NCBI GenBank assembly: GCA_947496715.1
Contig: CANMDT010000001.1
Span: 30,799 to 94,798, forward strand
Length of the DNA stretch: 64,000 nucleotides
Reading direction: 5' to 3'
From: Myxococcales bacterium
Lineage (GTDB): Bacteria; Myxococcota_A; Bradymonadia; REDH01
Below the pieces are notes generated by a model, which saw only the letters and a program-made list of their open reading frames with translations, made no database searches and was not told the DNA's origin. Made by a program: the position numbers and the translations under genes. Below, in pieces: positions 32,327 through 41,937 of the stretch. Position 1 is the first letter of the stretch, and the number at the start of each line of letters is the position of its first letter.

Positions 32327-34048
32327 TTGTCAGACGCGCTCCAGCCTCCCTCCCGCAGCATCACCTACCTGACCACCGCGAAGACGGCGGCCCGCAAGAT
32401 CGATGCGCTCCTCAACCTGTCCCGCCCCATGAAGGCCGTGCAGGCGCTCGACGCCCGCGAGTTCCACGCGCTCATCCAGACGGCCGGACTCGACCAGTCG
32501 ATCGAGCTCATCGAACTGGCCTCCGGAGAGCAGATCCAGGCGCTCATCGACTTCGACGGATGGAACCGCGATCGGCTCGAGCACAAGCGGTTCGCAGACT
32601 GGATGATGATCCTGCTGGGCTGCCCCGACGAGTCCCTCCATCGCTGGTTCGCCAAGCTCGACCTCGAACCCATCATCGTCTGGATGCGGGAGCACGCGCA
32701 GGTCTTTCTCTGGGAAGAGGACCGCGATCTCCTCGACTGCGTCGACGCCCCCGTGCTGACCTCGCCCGACGGAACCTATGCCATCATGGTGCCCGACGAC
32801 GGAGAGCCGGCCGACATCGTCCGCATGCTCCTCGACCGCGCCTATGCCTACGACCTCGACTACGGCCGCCGCCTGCTCGAAGCCGCCCGCTGGGAGCTCA
32901 GCGCCCAGATGGAGGAGGAGGGCTACCGCTTCCGCAACGCCCGGCTCGAAGACCTCGGCTTCGTCGGCCTCGACGATGCCGCTGCTGTCTACGCCCGCAT
33001 CGACCTACCTGCCTGGGCCGCAGCACAGCGGCGCAAGCTCGACGCCGGCGGAGAGCTCGTCCCCACACCCGTCGGAGACATCACCGCCCTCGATCTCGAG
33101 ACACGCTGGTATGAGGTGGGACCGGCCGGCACGCAGGCCAGCGTCACACGCAGCGCCCTCGAGCTGGTTCGCAAGCAGAGCGGAGCACTCCCCGATGCCG
33201 CCGCGCGCGGCCTCGTCGCCCAGTATGGCGCGCTTCTGCAGCGGGTCTCCGTCGCCGATGGCGGGTCACCCAACCATATCTCCCATCTCAGAAAGGCAGC
33301 CGAGCAGGCCGACGCCCGCATCGAACTCGGCCTCGCCTTCCTCACCGGCGAAGACCCCGAGAAGGCGGCACGGGCGCTGCTGACCGTGCCCGTACGCGAC
33401 CTGCACCGCGCCGGCCACGCCATCCCCACACGCCTCGCCTACCAGGCCCGAACCATGCTCGATCGCGGCAACATGTCGCTCACCGACGAGCCCATGTCGC
33501 TGCTCAGCGCACAGGAGGTGGACCTCTTCGAGGGGCTCCTCTCCGACCGTCCGCTCCGCTCAGTGCAGGAGGCTGCACCCTTCCGCACCATGCGTGAGGT
33601 AGAGGCCGCATCGCTGGTGCTTGCCGACCTCGCCTTCTTCGAACTCTGGTTCATGGGCCGGCTTCGCTGGACGCGGGCTGAGCTCATCGAACTGCTCTTC
33701 AACATCGAGAAGAACCGCACCCCTGTGGAGCTCCTCGGCTTCCGCAGCCTGCTCGCAACGGTCCTCGTCGCCGAGAGCATCGAAGTCGGCGCCGGCCTGC
33801 GCCCCGTCACACCGGCCGAGGCAACGGCCTGGCTCGACAGCCTCGTCGCGAGCGGCAAGCCCGACGAGAGCGTCGCCAATCAGGCGGTGGCGGTGCTATC
33901 GCGCCGCATGCCGGAGGAGTCCAAGATGGAGGCCGTGGTGGAGCGGATCGCGCTCCGGGTCGCCACCTTCGTGACCGAGCAGATCCTCTCGACGACCGAC
34001 AACACCAACCTCGGTGTGCTGCTTCAGGGGTTTGTGCTCAGGAGTTGA
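32327..34048 (+). CDS. DUF6178-like protein
   Basis: KIDALLNLSRPMKAVQALDAREFHALIQTAGLDQSIELIELASGEQIQALIDFDGW; start ambiguous (TTG at 32327 or ATG at 32429). Confidence 0.6.
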   Translation: MSDALQPPSRSITYLTTAKTAARKIDALLNLSRPMKAVQALDAREFHALIQTAGLDQSIELIELASGEQIQALIDFDGWNRDRLEHKRFADWMMILLGCPDESLHRWFAKLDLEPIIVWMREHAQVFLWEEDRDLLDCVDAPVLTSPDGTYAIMVPDDGEPADIVRMLLDRAYAYDLDYGRRLLEAARWELSAQMEEEGYRFRNARLEDLGFVGLDDAAAVYARIDLPAWAAAQRRKLDAGGELVPTPVGDITALDLETRWYEVGPAGTQASVTRSALELVRKQSGALPDAAARGLVAQYGALLQRVSVADGGSPNHISHLRKAAEQADARIELGLAFLTGEDPEKAARALLTVPVRDLHRAGHAIPTRLAYQARTMLDRGNMSLTDEPMSLLSAQEVDLFEGLLSDRPLRSVQEAAPFRTMREVEAASLVLADLAFFELWFMGRLRWTRAELIELLFNIEKNRTPVELLGFRSLLATVLVAESIEVGAGLRPVTPAEATAWLDSLVASGKPDESVANQAVAVLSRRMPEESKMEAVVERIALRVATFVTEQILSTTDNTNLGVLLQGFVLRS

Positions 34049-34068
34049 GCGGGCCCCGGAAGCGGCGC

Positions 34069-34866
34069 TTAGTTGGCGCCGTTGCAGGCCTTGTCGAAGT
34101 CTTCGGGGCGGCCCGAGAAGATGCTCGGATCGCTACAGACCAGGCGGCAGTCGGTGTAGAGGTCTTGGCCAAGGTTGCAACGGTTGCCTGCAAAGGCAGA
34201 CGAGTCCGAAACGCCATCGAGGTTCGAACAGTTGGGCACGCCCGACTGAGCCGTGTTGGCCTCCGGCGGATAGACGATGCCACATCCACGGCAGAGTGAA
34301 ATGGGGAAGTTGAAGGAGTTCGACTCCACCTCGTTGCCCGAGATGGTCACGCCGAAGAACTTCACCTGCACGCCGATTTCGATGGCATCGCCCGACGCGA
34401 AGGCCGGGTTCAGCTGCAGGTTGCTACCCACATTCGACGGGATCACGGTGAGATCGAGCGCGAACTCGTCCCCAGGCATGGCGGAGCCCGAGAGCGGGAT
34501 GGTGCGGTTCTTGGCCACACCCGAAAGCGTCGAGGGAAGGTCGAGGGTTACCTCTGCCTTTGTCAGCGTGATGGTGTTCATCTCCGACTCGGCGCCATTG
34601 AGCCCGCCGCCGCCGGCAGGCCGGGCGAAGGAGACAGACTCGGACGGGACCAGATTGTTCTGGAGCACGGGATACATCACGTAGCTGGTGCCGATCAGCA
34701 GATCGAGCGTTCCCGAGGTCTTGTAGCTGTCACCGCTCGGATCGGGCGCGCAGTTGTCGTCCGGCAGGCCGTTATACTTCACGAAAATCGCGGGGGCATC
34801 GTCGGCGCAGGCAGCGAGCATCGGCAGCGCCAGGCAGACCAAACAAACAGAGCGTAGGATTCGCAT
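34069..34866 (-). CDS. Hypothetical lipoprotein
   Basis: MRILRSVCLVCLALPMLAACADDAP lipobox; start at 34866 rather than ORF-track 34932. Confidence 0.7.
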   Translation of the reverse strand: MRILRSVCLVCLALPMLAACADDAPAIFVKYNGLPDDNCAPDPSGDSYKTSGTLDLLIGTSYVMYPVLQNNLVPSESVSFARPAGGGGLNGAESEMNTITLTKAEVTLDLPSTLSGVAKNRTIPLSGSAMPGDEFALDLTVIPSNVGSNLQLNPAFASGDAIEIGVQVKFFGVTISGNEVESNSFNFPISLCRGCGIVYPPEANTAQSGVPNCSNLDGVSDSSAFAGNRCNLGQDLYTDCRLVCSDPSIFSGRPEDFDKACNGAN

Positions 34867-34885
34867 CTTAACCTCCAAACCAGTT

Positions 34886-36472
34886 TCACACATCGTCCAT
34901 GCTGCCAGAAAATGAGCGCCGAATCCACGCATCTACGCGATCAAGTGCCACAATCTTCAACGCACACTGACCTGCTCTGCGGCACAGCACAAACCGCACT
35001 GCATCGCCCGCTCGCTTCTTATCCCGACGGAGCCTCTCTCGCCAAATTTCGGGAGGCAGATCGGGAAGTTCCGTTGGCAGGCCGAGCCGCGCGAGCAGCG
35101 CAGCGACCCGATCGGCCATGCCCGGCTCTGTTTCTCCAAGCTCGCTGCCAAACCGCAGCGCGGCCACCAGGCCGATCGCCACCGCCTCGCCATGCAGATA
35201 GCGCCCATAACCGGTCGCTGCTTCGAGCGCGTGGCCTACTGTGTGCCCGAGGTTCAACAGCGCCCGATCGCCGCGCTCGAGCGGATCACGGGCAACCAGC
35301 GCCATCTTGGTCTGCGTTGCGAGCGCCACGGCACGCCCTACGGCTGCGCCCTCCCGTGCGCACAACGCCAGTGCGTCGGCTTCGAGCTGAGCCAGCGCCC
35401 GCTCGCCCGAGAGCAACGCGCACTTCACCACTTCGGCGAGACCAGACGCAAAGTCTCGGTCGGGCAGCGTGGCAAGGCTCGCCCCCCACTGAATCACAGC
35501 GGTCGGCAGATGAAAGGCCCCGACCAGGTTCTTGCCTTCCGGAAGATCGAGGCCTGTCTTTCCGCCAAGCGCCGCGTCGACCATGCCCATCAGCGTCGTT
35601 GCCACATGCACAACTGGCAGCCCGCGCATGAGGGTCGCAGCAGCAAAGCCGCCGAGGTCTGAGACCACGCCGCCACCGACCGTCACCACGGTGTCGCCGC
35701 GGTCGAGCGGACCGGCGAAGGCCTCCGTCCAGATCCCGCTCAGCGCCGATACGGTCTTCGCCGCTTCGCCACCCTCGACCCAGACGACGCGTGCCACGCG
35801 CCCACGCGCCGCAAGCTCCGCAACCGTTGCCTCGACCGCGCCCAGGAGCTTTCGATCGGCCACAACCAGGAGCCGCCCAGATGGCACGACCTCACGCAAC
35901 ATCTCGGCCAACGCAGAGGGTCCGCCCTCCAGCCAGGCGACGGGATGTGGCGCAGGCTCGGCGCCGAGCGCGATGACCATACCGTCGACCACCTTCGAAG
36001 GACTGAGTCCGTCGCAGTCGAGCACCAGATCGGCCGTTGCGTAGACCGCGTCGCGCGCCGCAAAGCGGCTATCCAGCAGCGCGAGCGTAACATCGGGCCC
36101 ATCACAACCGGGCCGTGCGACGGGATCGGCCAAAACCCGCGCGGCGGCCTCTACAGGTTGCAGGCGAAGATAGACGGCAACCCAGCCCTGCTCCTTGGCA
36201 GCAGCGCGCACGGCGGGTGATGCAAAGGCGCCGCCGCCAAGCGCGAGGACCCCATCTCGCTCCGCAAGCAGGCGTATGACGAGCTCCGCCTCGCGCGCCC
36301 GAACAGCCTCTTCGCCCAGCTGCCCAAAGGCCAGATTCAGCGCCATGCCGAGCTCCTGCTCCAGGAGCAGGTCAGCATCGGCGAAGGGCAGCGCACATCG
36401 CGCAGCAAGCGTGCGCCCCGAAGTCGACTTGCCCGACGCCGTAGACCCGACGATGAGCCAGCGCGGTGCCAC
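34886..36472 (-). CDS. aroKB: Shikimate kinase - 3-dehydroquinate synthase fusion
   Basis: Walker A VGSTASGKSTSGRTLA and ALGGGAFAS (shikimate kinase), then GGGVVSDLGGFAAATLMRGLPVVHVATTLMGMVDAALGGKTGLDLPEGKNLVGAFHLP and LNLGHTVGHALE (DHQ synthase); GTG start. Confidence 0.92.
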   Translation of the reverse strand: MAPRWLIVGSTASGKSTSGRTLAARCALPFADADLLLEQELGMALNLAFGQLGEEAVRAREAELVIRLLAERDGVLALGGGAFASPAVRAAAKEQGWVAVYLRLQPVEAAARVLADPVARPGCDGPDVTLALLDSRFAARDAVYATADLVLDCDGLSPSKVVDGMVIALGAEPAPHPVAWLEGGPSALAEMLREVVPSGRLLVVADRKLLGAVEATVAELAARGRVARVVWVEGGEAAKTVSALSGIWTEAFAGPLDRGDTVVTVGGGVVSDLGGFAAATLMRGLPVVHVATTLMGMVDAALGGKTGLDLPEGKNLVGAFHLPTAVIQWGASLATLPDRDFASGLAEVVKCALLSGERALAQLEADALALCAREGAAVGRAVALATQTKMALVARDPLERGDRALLNLGHTVGHALEAATGYGRYLHGEAVAIGLVAALRFGSELGETEPGMADRVAALLARLGLPTELPDLPPEIWRERLRRDKKRAGDAVRFVLCRRAGQCALKIVALDRVDAWIRRSFSGSMDDV

Positions 36473-38712
36473 TATTCCCGCGGAGGCAGGATGTCGGGCG
36501 TGTTCCCGTCGCGATCGATGGAGAGGTCGCGATTCACGATGCGGGGCGTCAGGAAGACGAGCAGCTCGTTGCGCACGTCGGTGTGCGACGCGTTACGGAA
36601 GAGGGGTCCGATGAGCGGCAGCGCGCCGAGGAAGGGGATCCGGACATTCGACGAGCCGGTATTGCGCTGGAAGATGCCGCCGATGACGGTCGTATCTCCA
36701 TCGCGGATCAGCAGCTTGGTGGTAGCCTCACGCCGGATGATGGAGGGGTCACCTCGGGAGCCGGTGTTCTCAAAGTCGGGCTCGTTCTTGTTCACGTTCA
36801 CTTCGACGATAATGTTGCCGTCGGGGGTCACACGCGGGGTGACCGTGAGGGTCAGCGAGGCGTCGAAGAAGACGGTCTGAGCGCCGGCCGCCGAGACGAC
36901 GCTGACGGGGATCGAGACGCCGCTGGTGATGGTCGCCTCCTCGTTGTCGAGCGTGGTGATGCGCGGTGCGGAGACGATCTTCACGGAGCCTTGCGACTCA
37001 GCAGCGCTCAGGCGGAGGTTCAGGTTGAAGGCGCCGGAGAGGCTGCCGAAGGTGAAGCCGACCGCGCCACCGCTACCGGGGCCCGCGGGCGCGGGAAGGT
37101 TGATGGCGTAGTTGGGGGTCGAGCTACCGCCGCCCGTGGGTGTGTCGCCCGAGGAGGCGCCGCCGGCGATGCCGACCGTCGAGGGGAAGAGCAGACCGGT
37201 GGCGTTGCCAATGGAGGGATCGGCGAGGAAGTCGCCGCCCCACTGGATGCCCAGGTCCCGCTTGAACTGGTCGTTCGACTCAACGATGCGCGCCTCGATG
37301 AGGATCTGCGGTGTCTGCGTATCGAGCTGACGGACCAGAGCCTCCGCCGTGTCGAGGTTCGCCAGCACATCAGTCACAACGAGAGCGTTCTTGCGGTCGT
37401 CCACCTTCACCTTGCCGCGCGCGCTCAGCAATCCGCCAAGGATCTCACCCAACTTGCTGGCCTCCGCGTAGTTGACGGCAATGAGCCGAACCTGCAGCGG
37501 CTCGAGCCCCTGGCTCTGTACATAGGCGTCAATCCGAGCCTTGCTCTCGGCTTCGAAGACCGTCATCGGCGCCACGCGGATGATGTTCCCCTGCTGCTCC
37601 CAGCCGAGCCCGTTGCTGCGCAGGATGATGGCGAGCGCCTCGTCGAGCGGCACGCTGCGGAGCCGGAGGGTCACGCTGCCCGCCACCAGCTGGTTGGTGA
37701 CAATGTTCACATTGCCCTCATCGGCGATGAGGCGGAGGATGTTGTGAATGTCTGCGTCGCGGAGGTCGATGGTGATCCGCTTCCGGTTCATCCGCGGGCG
37801 GCGCTGGTAGGGGTTATCGCTCACCGAGGTTGGGAGCGTCGCCTCGCCCTTTGCGCTGGTGATGGGCGGCGGGAGCTGTGCCTGTTCGGGCGAGCTCTCC
37901 TCGACGCGCGCCGGGGTGAACTCCCAGATGAGGTCGCGGCCGCTCATCCGTATCAGCTCGCTGCCGGCACCGACGAGGTCGGCGACGATGCGCACGCGGC
38001 CCTGCGGATCGACGAACGAGGAGACAGCACGAACCGTGCCCTTGAACTTCGCGGTATCGAGCTGACGCTGAAGTTCTGCCGGGAGCACGGCATTCTCGAT
38101 GAGCAACGTGGCCCGGTTATCGGTCCAGGGGAGCGACAGGTAGGTCGCGCCCTCCGGGAGGGTCACCTTGATGCGGTCAACATGGCCGTCGTGCTGGTAG
38201 GCCACATTGCCCACCTCATTGGCCGCCGGGCCGGAGCTCGCGGCGGGTGCGGCATCGCTGGCCATCGCTTCCGCGGGCGCTGCCTGCGCCATGAGCCTGT
38301 CGGTCGGCTCGCCTGCGATACGAATCTCAACGGTACCTTCGTGGCTGCTCACCTGGAAGCGTGCGCCCTCGGCAAGCTCCAACGCGACCCGCGACGAGCG
38401 GCGGCCCTCGTCATCCATCGAGACGGAGAGGATGTCGCCAACCTGCCCGTTGTCGACAGAGATCGAGCCTGCCGGACCTACGAGGGTGGCGTCGGCAAGC
38501 TCGAGGAGCAGCCGGTGCGGCCCCTGATGCTCCGAGACCGCGTAACGAATGGCACCATCGGCCACCACGCGCACGACGGTCTCTTCCGGCGACTGCTCCA
38601 CGAGGATCTCGCGGACAACCCGCTCGTCTGACAGAGCCGCTTGGACCGAGGCACCTGCGATGAGGGCCAAGACCAAGGCACCGACAACCGATGTCTGGCG
38701 GATACGCTTCAT
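36472..38712 (-). CDS. pilQ: Type IV pilus secretin PilQ
   Basis: AMIN-like N-terminus, secretin/TonB short domain (ITIDLRDADIHNILRLIADEGNVNIV), secretin domain (VTPRVTPDGNIIVEVNVNKNEPDF..LLIRDGDTTVIGGIFQ). Confidence 0.93.
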   Translation of the reverse strand: MKRIRQTSVVGALVLALIAGASVQAALSDERVVREILVEQSPEETVVRVVADGAIRYAVSEHQGPHRLLLELADATLVGPAGSISVDNGQVGDILSVSMDDEGRRSSRVALELAEGARFQVSSHEGTVEIRIAGEPTDRLMAQAAPAEAMASDAAPAASSGPAANEVGNVAYQHDGHVDRIKVTLPEGATYLSLPWTDNRATLLIENAVLPAELQRQLDTAKFKGTVRAVSSFVDPQGRVRIVADLVGAGSELIRMSGRDLIWEFTPARVEESSPEQAQLPPPITSAKGEATLPTSVSDNPYQRRPRMNRKRITIDLRDADIHNILRLIADEGNVNIVTNQLVAGSVTLRLRSVPLDEALAIILRSNGLGWEQQGNIIRVAPMTVFEAESKARIDAYVQSQGLEPLQVRLIAVNYAEASKLGEILGGLLSARGKVKVDDRKNALVVTDVLANLDTAEALVRQLDTQTPQILIEARIVESNDQFKRDLGIQWGGDFLADPSIGNATGLLFPSTVGIAGGASSGDTPTGGGSSTPNYAINLPAPAGPGSGGAVGFTFGSLSGAFNLNLRLSAAESQGSVKIVSAPRITTLDNEEATITSGVSIPVSVVSAAGAQTVFFDASLTLTVTPRVTPDGNIIVEVNVNKNEPDFENTGSRGDPSIIRREATTKLLIRDGDTTVIGGIFQRNTGSSNVRIPFLGALPLIGPLFRNASHTDVRNELLVFLTPRIVNRDLSIDRDGNTPDILPPRE

Positions 38713-38794
38713 GATTCACTCCCCTCTGGGCAGCACGGTCGAAGGAGCTGCCGCCGAACCTGACGGGTTTCAAAATGCGTTGCAACGGAGGTCA

Positions 38795-39373
38795 TTACTT
38801 GTCCTCCTCAATCTGGACCTGGTCGATCGCTTCGTCGGTCAAGACGATCACGGTCTCGATCTGCTCGCCGGGAAGGGTCCCGTCTTGCAGGATCACCACC
38901 TCGTTGTCCCGGATGGCAGAGATAACGGCCGTGCATTGCGGGCCAATTTTTGCCCCTTCTCGCACGATGATTCCCTGCCCCTCACCGAAGGCCCTGAACA
39001 TGGCGCGCGGTGCGGCGGTACCGGTCACGAGTCCGATAAGCGACAGCCGCTCCACAGGCGTGCCACCGAGCGGCTCACGAATGAGATCGCAGTCGGCCAC
39101 ATTGTTTGCGCCGGCTGTCAGGAGCACCTTCTTTTGCGGAGGCGTAAAGGGATCGCGCGAAAGATCGGTAAAGACGTGACGATCGATGTCGTTCATGAGC
39201 TTGGAGGCCGCAGGCGCAGCGGCCTTGGCATCGGCCTTCTTGTCGGCAGGCTTCGCCGCGGCTGCCTCTTCTGGAGGCGCATTCGACGCGTCATCTCCGC
39301 AGCCGACTAGGACCGGGAGCAGCAGCGCGAGCAGCGCAAGGCGACGAAGGGAGGTTACTGTGCTTTCGCGCAT
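38795..39373 (-). CDS. pilP: Type IV pilus assembly lipoprotein PilP
   Basis: Lipobox LLPVLVGCGDD; RDPFTPP; position between pilO and pilQ. Confidence 0.85.
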   Translation of the reverse strand: MRESTVTSLRRLALLALLLPVLVGCGDDASNAPPEEAAAAKPADKKADAKAAAPAASKLMNDIDRHVFTDLSRDPFTPPQKKVLLTAGANNVADCDLIREPLGGTPVERLSLIGLVTGTAAPRAMFRAFGEGQGIIVREGAKIGPQCTAVISAIRDNEVVILQDGTLPGEQIETVIVLTDEAIDQVQIEEDK

Positions 39374-40092
39374 GCCTTGCCCCCCGTCTGCGTGCTGATG
39401 TCGGCGAAGTAGGTCTGGACCTCAAACGAGACCGCAAGCCGCGGCACCCGCGGGTTGGCGTTCTGCGCCGGTGCGCCAGCAGGAGGCAAAGCCGCGTTCA
39501 ACGCCGCGTTCGTCCGGCCGACCGACGCAGCAGGGCCTAGCCCCACGCTAGCCGCGACCGGAACGCCGTCGATGGTAGCGGTGCTGCCACCCTTGTCTGC
39601 CGTCAGGCTGATGTTCTTCACATTCACAATCCGCTGTTGCCGACCGATGAAGTAGTAGAAGTCAGCGATCTGGTCGTAGGTCCCGCGGATGTTCATCTTC
39701 ACCGGGATGGTCGTGTAGTTCGCGGAGGGAACCTCATCGTCATTCTCAAACCGCTCGATCTGAAGCCCCACCAGCTGCGCCTGCTGGTGGATCGACTGCA
39801 GGAGCGTGCCGACCTCGGCGCGCGGAGGAAGCTTCTCGAGGAAGGTGCTCTGCCTCTCGCAGAGAACCTTGATCTCGCCCTTCAGACGGCTGATGTCGTT
39901 GGACTGAGCCTTCATCTCTGCGCGCTGATCCTGCGTCTGCGAGATGCGCTGCTGGGTCTGCGCGATGGTGTCCTCCAACGCGCTGTAGACCAGTAGGTAG
40001 AAGGCCACGACGACGCCCGCTGATAGCAGCAGGAGCAGCAGAATCTTCTGGCTCGTCGGTATCCGGTCGAGTTGTTCGAGGAACTCTCCCAT
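39355..40092 (-). CDS. pilO: Type IV pilus assembly protein PilO
   Basis: Single N-terminal TM, coiled coil, YTTIPVKMNIRGTYDQIADFYYFIGRQQRIVNVKNI; synteny. Confidence 0.88.
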   Translation of the reverse strand: MGEFLEQLDRIPTSQKILLLLLLSAGVVVAFYLLVYSALEDTIAQTQQRISQTQDQRAEMKAQSNDISRLKGEIKVLCERQSTFLEKLPPRAEVGTLLQSIHQQAQLVGLQIERFENDDEVPSANYTTIPVKMNIRGTYDQIADFYYFIGRQQRIVNVKNISLTADKGGSTATIDGVPVAASVGLGPAASVGRTNAALNAALPPAGAPAQNANPRVPRLAVSFEVQTYFADISTQTGGKACAKAQ

Positions 40093-40095
40093 GGC

Positions 40096-40779
40096 TTAAC
40101 CCGGCTCCTTGGTAGGCGGCTTCGGCTTTGGAGCCGGCGGCGCGGCCGCAGGCTTCTCTTCTTCTGCCAAACCGTAATTCACTTGTGCCGAGATGCTGAA
40201 GGCATAGGACTGACCACCCTGCGTGAGCTTCTCGAGGGCCGTGAAGTTGAGACGGACCTTCTTGAAGTAGACCGAGCTCGCCAGCCGAGCATTGAACTCA
40301 GCGATGTCTTCGTTCGTGGTCGCGTAGCCTGAGATCGACAGCTCGCCGTCGTCCTCCTTGAAGGTCGAAAGCCAGACCTGCGACGGATCCCAGCTGGTCG
40401 TCCAGCCTCGTCGTTCCTGCGACACCTTCTCCAGGTCGTTCGCAGGCGGATTGAGCATCACCTTGAGATCGTCGAGCACCTGCACCGGGCCAGCCCTGTT
40501 GGCCTCGAGCTCTTCGAGAACCTTCGACAGCTCCTGCAGGTTCTTCCTCTGATCGCTCAAGTCTTTGATGACCGCGTTGTCCTTCTGCAGTTTGGCCACC
40601 TCGGCATCTACGCCTGTGGCCGTTGCCTCGAACTCCTCCAACTCCGTCTGCTTCGCCGCATAGACGTAGTAGAGCACCGTAACTTCCAGCAGCAGGAAGA
40701 CCGCCGCAAAGACGATCTGCTGCTTACCAAACTTACGCTGCTTGGCCTGCCGTATCGGGAGTAGGTTGATCTGGATCAT
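40096..40779 (-). CDS. pilN: Type IV pilus assembly protein PilN
   Basis: MIQINLLPIRQAKQRK start typical of PilN; N-terminal TM; synteny. Confidence 0.9.
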   Translation of the reverse strand: MIQINLLPIRQAKQRKFGKQQIVFAAVFLLLEVTVLYYVYAAKQTELEEFEATATGVDAEVAKLQKDNAVIKDLSDQRKNLQELSKVLEELEANRAGPVQVLDDLKVMLNPPANDLEKVSQERRGWTTSWDPSQVWLSTFKEDDGELSISGYATTNEDIAEFNARLASSVYFKKVRLNFTALEKLTQGGQSYAFSISAQVNYGLAEEEKPAAAPPAPKPKPPTKEPG

Positions 40780-40785
40780 GGCTCG

Positions 40786-41835
40786 TTAGTTCTTACGAAG
40801 CGCGAGCCCGAACGCCACGCCGGCACTCGGAGCAATCTGCTCAAGATACTCCGCCGTGAAGGTCTTGGCGTCGTACTGAATGTTCTGGAACGGATTGATG
40901 AGCTCCACCGGCACGCCGCAAGCGTTCTGGATCATGATGCCGAGCGCCGGAATCCGAGCACTGCCGCCGCCAAGGTAGATGCCTGCGAAGAAGGAGTCCG
41001 ACGCGGTCGCCGCGTAGAAATCCAGCGACCGCTGTACCTCGCCGGCAATCGCCTCTGCCACCTGCTCGCAGACCCGCTCGACCTCTTCCGGGATGACCAA
41101 CTCGCCAGCGTCATCAACACCGCCACGCTTGTAGGCCTCTGCCTCTTCGTAGGTGATGCCGAGCTGGCGCTGGATCTCTTCCGTAAAGAGGTTCCCCGCC
41201 ATCGCGATGTCGCGGGTGAAGGTCGTAACACCATCCGAAAGCACATTGATGTTCGTTACGGCTGCGCCCACATCGATGAGCACCACTGTCTTGCCCTCTT
41301 CGATGCCGTAGCTCGCCTCGTACATGTTCTGCAGGCAACAGGCCTGCACATCCATCACCACCGGCTCGAGCCCGGCGTCGCGCGCGACCGCCGTGTAATC
41401 GTTCACCGTCTCCTTCTTCGCCGCCACAAGCAGCACGTCCATCTGCCCCTGCGCCGAGCGAGAGGCCAGGATCTCCACCGCCAGATAGACGTCGTTGATA
41501 TCAAACGGAATGTACTGCTCCGCCTCCCACTGGATCGACTCGTCGAGCTCCTCGCGGGTCATCAGCGGCAGCGTGATCTTCTTGATGATGACCGAGTAGC
41601 CCGCCACCGCGAGCGCGCACTCCTTGATCTTGATCTTGTTCCGCAGCACGATCTCACGCACGGCGTCCACAAGTGCGCCCGAGTTCATCACTGCACCCTC
41701 GACGATGGCCTCCGCAGGGATTTCCACCTGATCGAAGGACTGCAGCTGCAGCCCACGCTTGGTCTCTTTCAACAGGCACGCCTTGATGCTGCTCGCGCCA
41801 ATGTCGATGCCAAGAAGGTTCTTTCCCTGTGCCAT
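40786..41835 (-). CDS. pilM: Type IV pilus assembly protein PilM
   Basis: LLGIDIGASSIKACLLKETKRG; VLIDVGAAVTNINVLSDGVTTFTRDIAMAGN; IYLGGGSARIPAL. Confidence 0.93.
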   Translation of the reverse strand: MAQGKNLLGIDIGASSIKACLLKETKRGLQLQSFDQVEIPAEAIVEGAVMNSGALVDAVREIVLRNKIKIKECALAVAGYSVIIKKITLPLMTREELDESIQWEAEQYIPFDINDVYLAVEILASRSAQGQMDVLLVAAKKETVNDYTAVARDAGLEPVVMDVQACCLQNMYEASYGIEEGKTVVLIDVGAAVTNINVLSDGVTTFTRDIAMAGNLFTEEIQRQLGITYEEAEAYKRGGVDDAGELVIPEEVERVCEQVAEAIAGEVQRSLDFYAATASDSFFAGIYLGGGSARIPALGIMIQNACGVPVELINPFQNIQYDAKTFTAEYLEQIAPSAGVAFGLALRKN

Positions 41836-41937
41836 CTAGACTCCAAAATCCGACCTTATGGCCGACGATGGACTTTACGGGGGCAAAACGGAGTGTCAAG
41901 AAAGTGGCCCTCTTTTCGGGCGATCTGAGCATACTTC

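Noticed and set aside
36466-38631. 721-aa plus-strand ORF
   Set aside because: Antisense to pilQ, which has clear secretin motifs.
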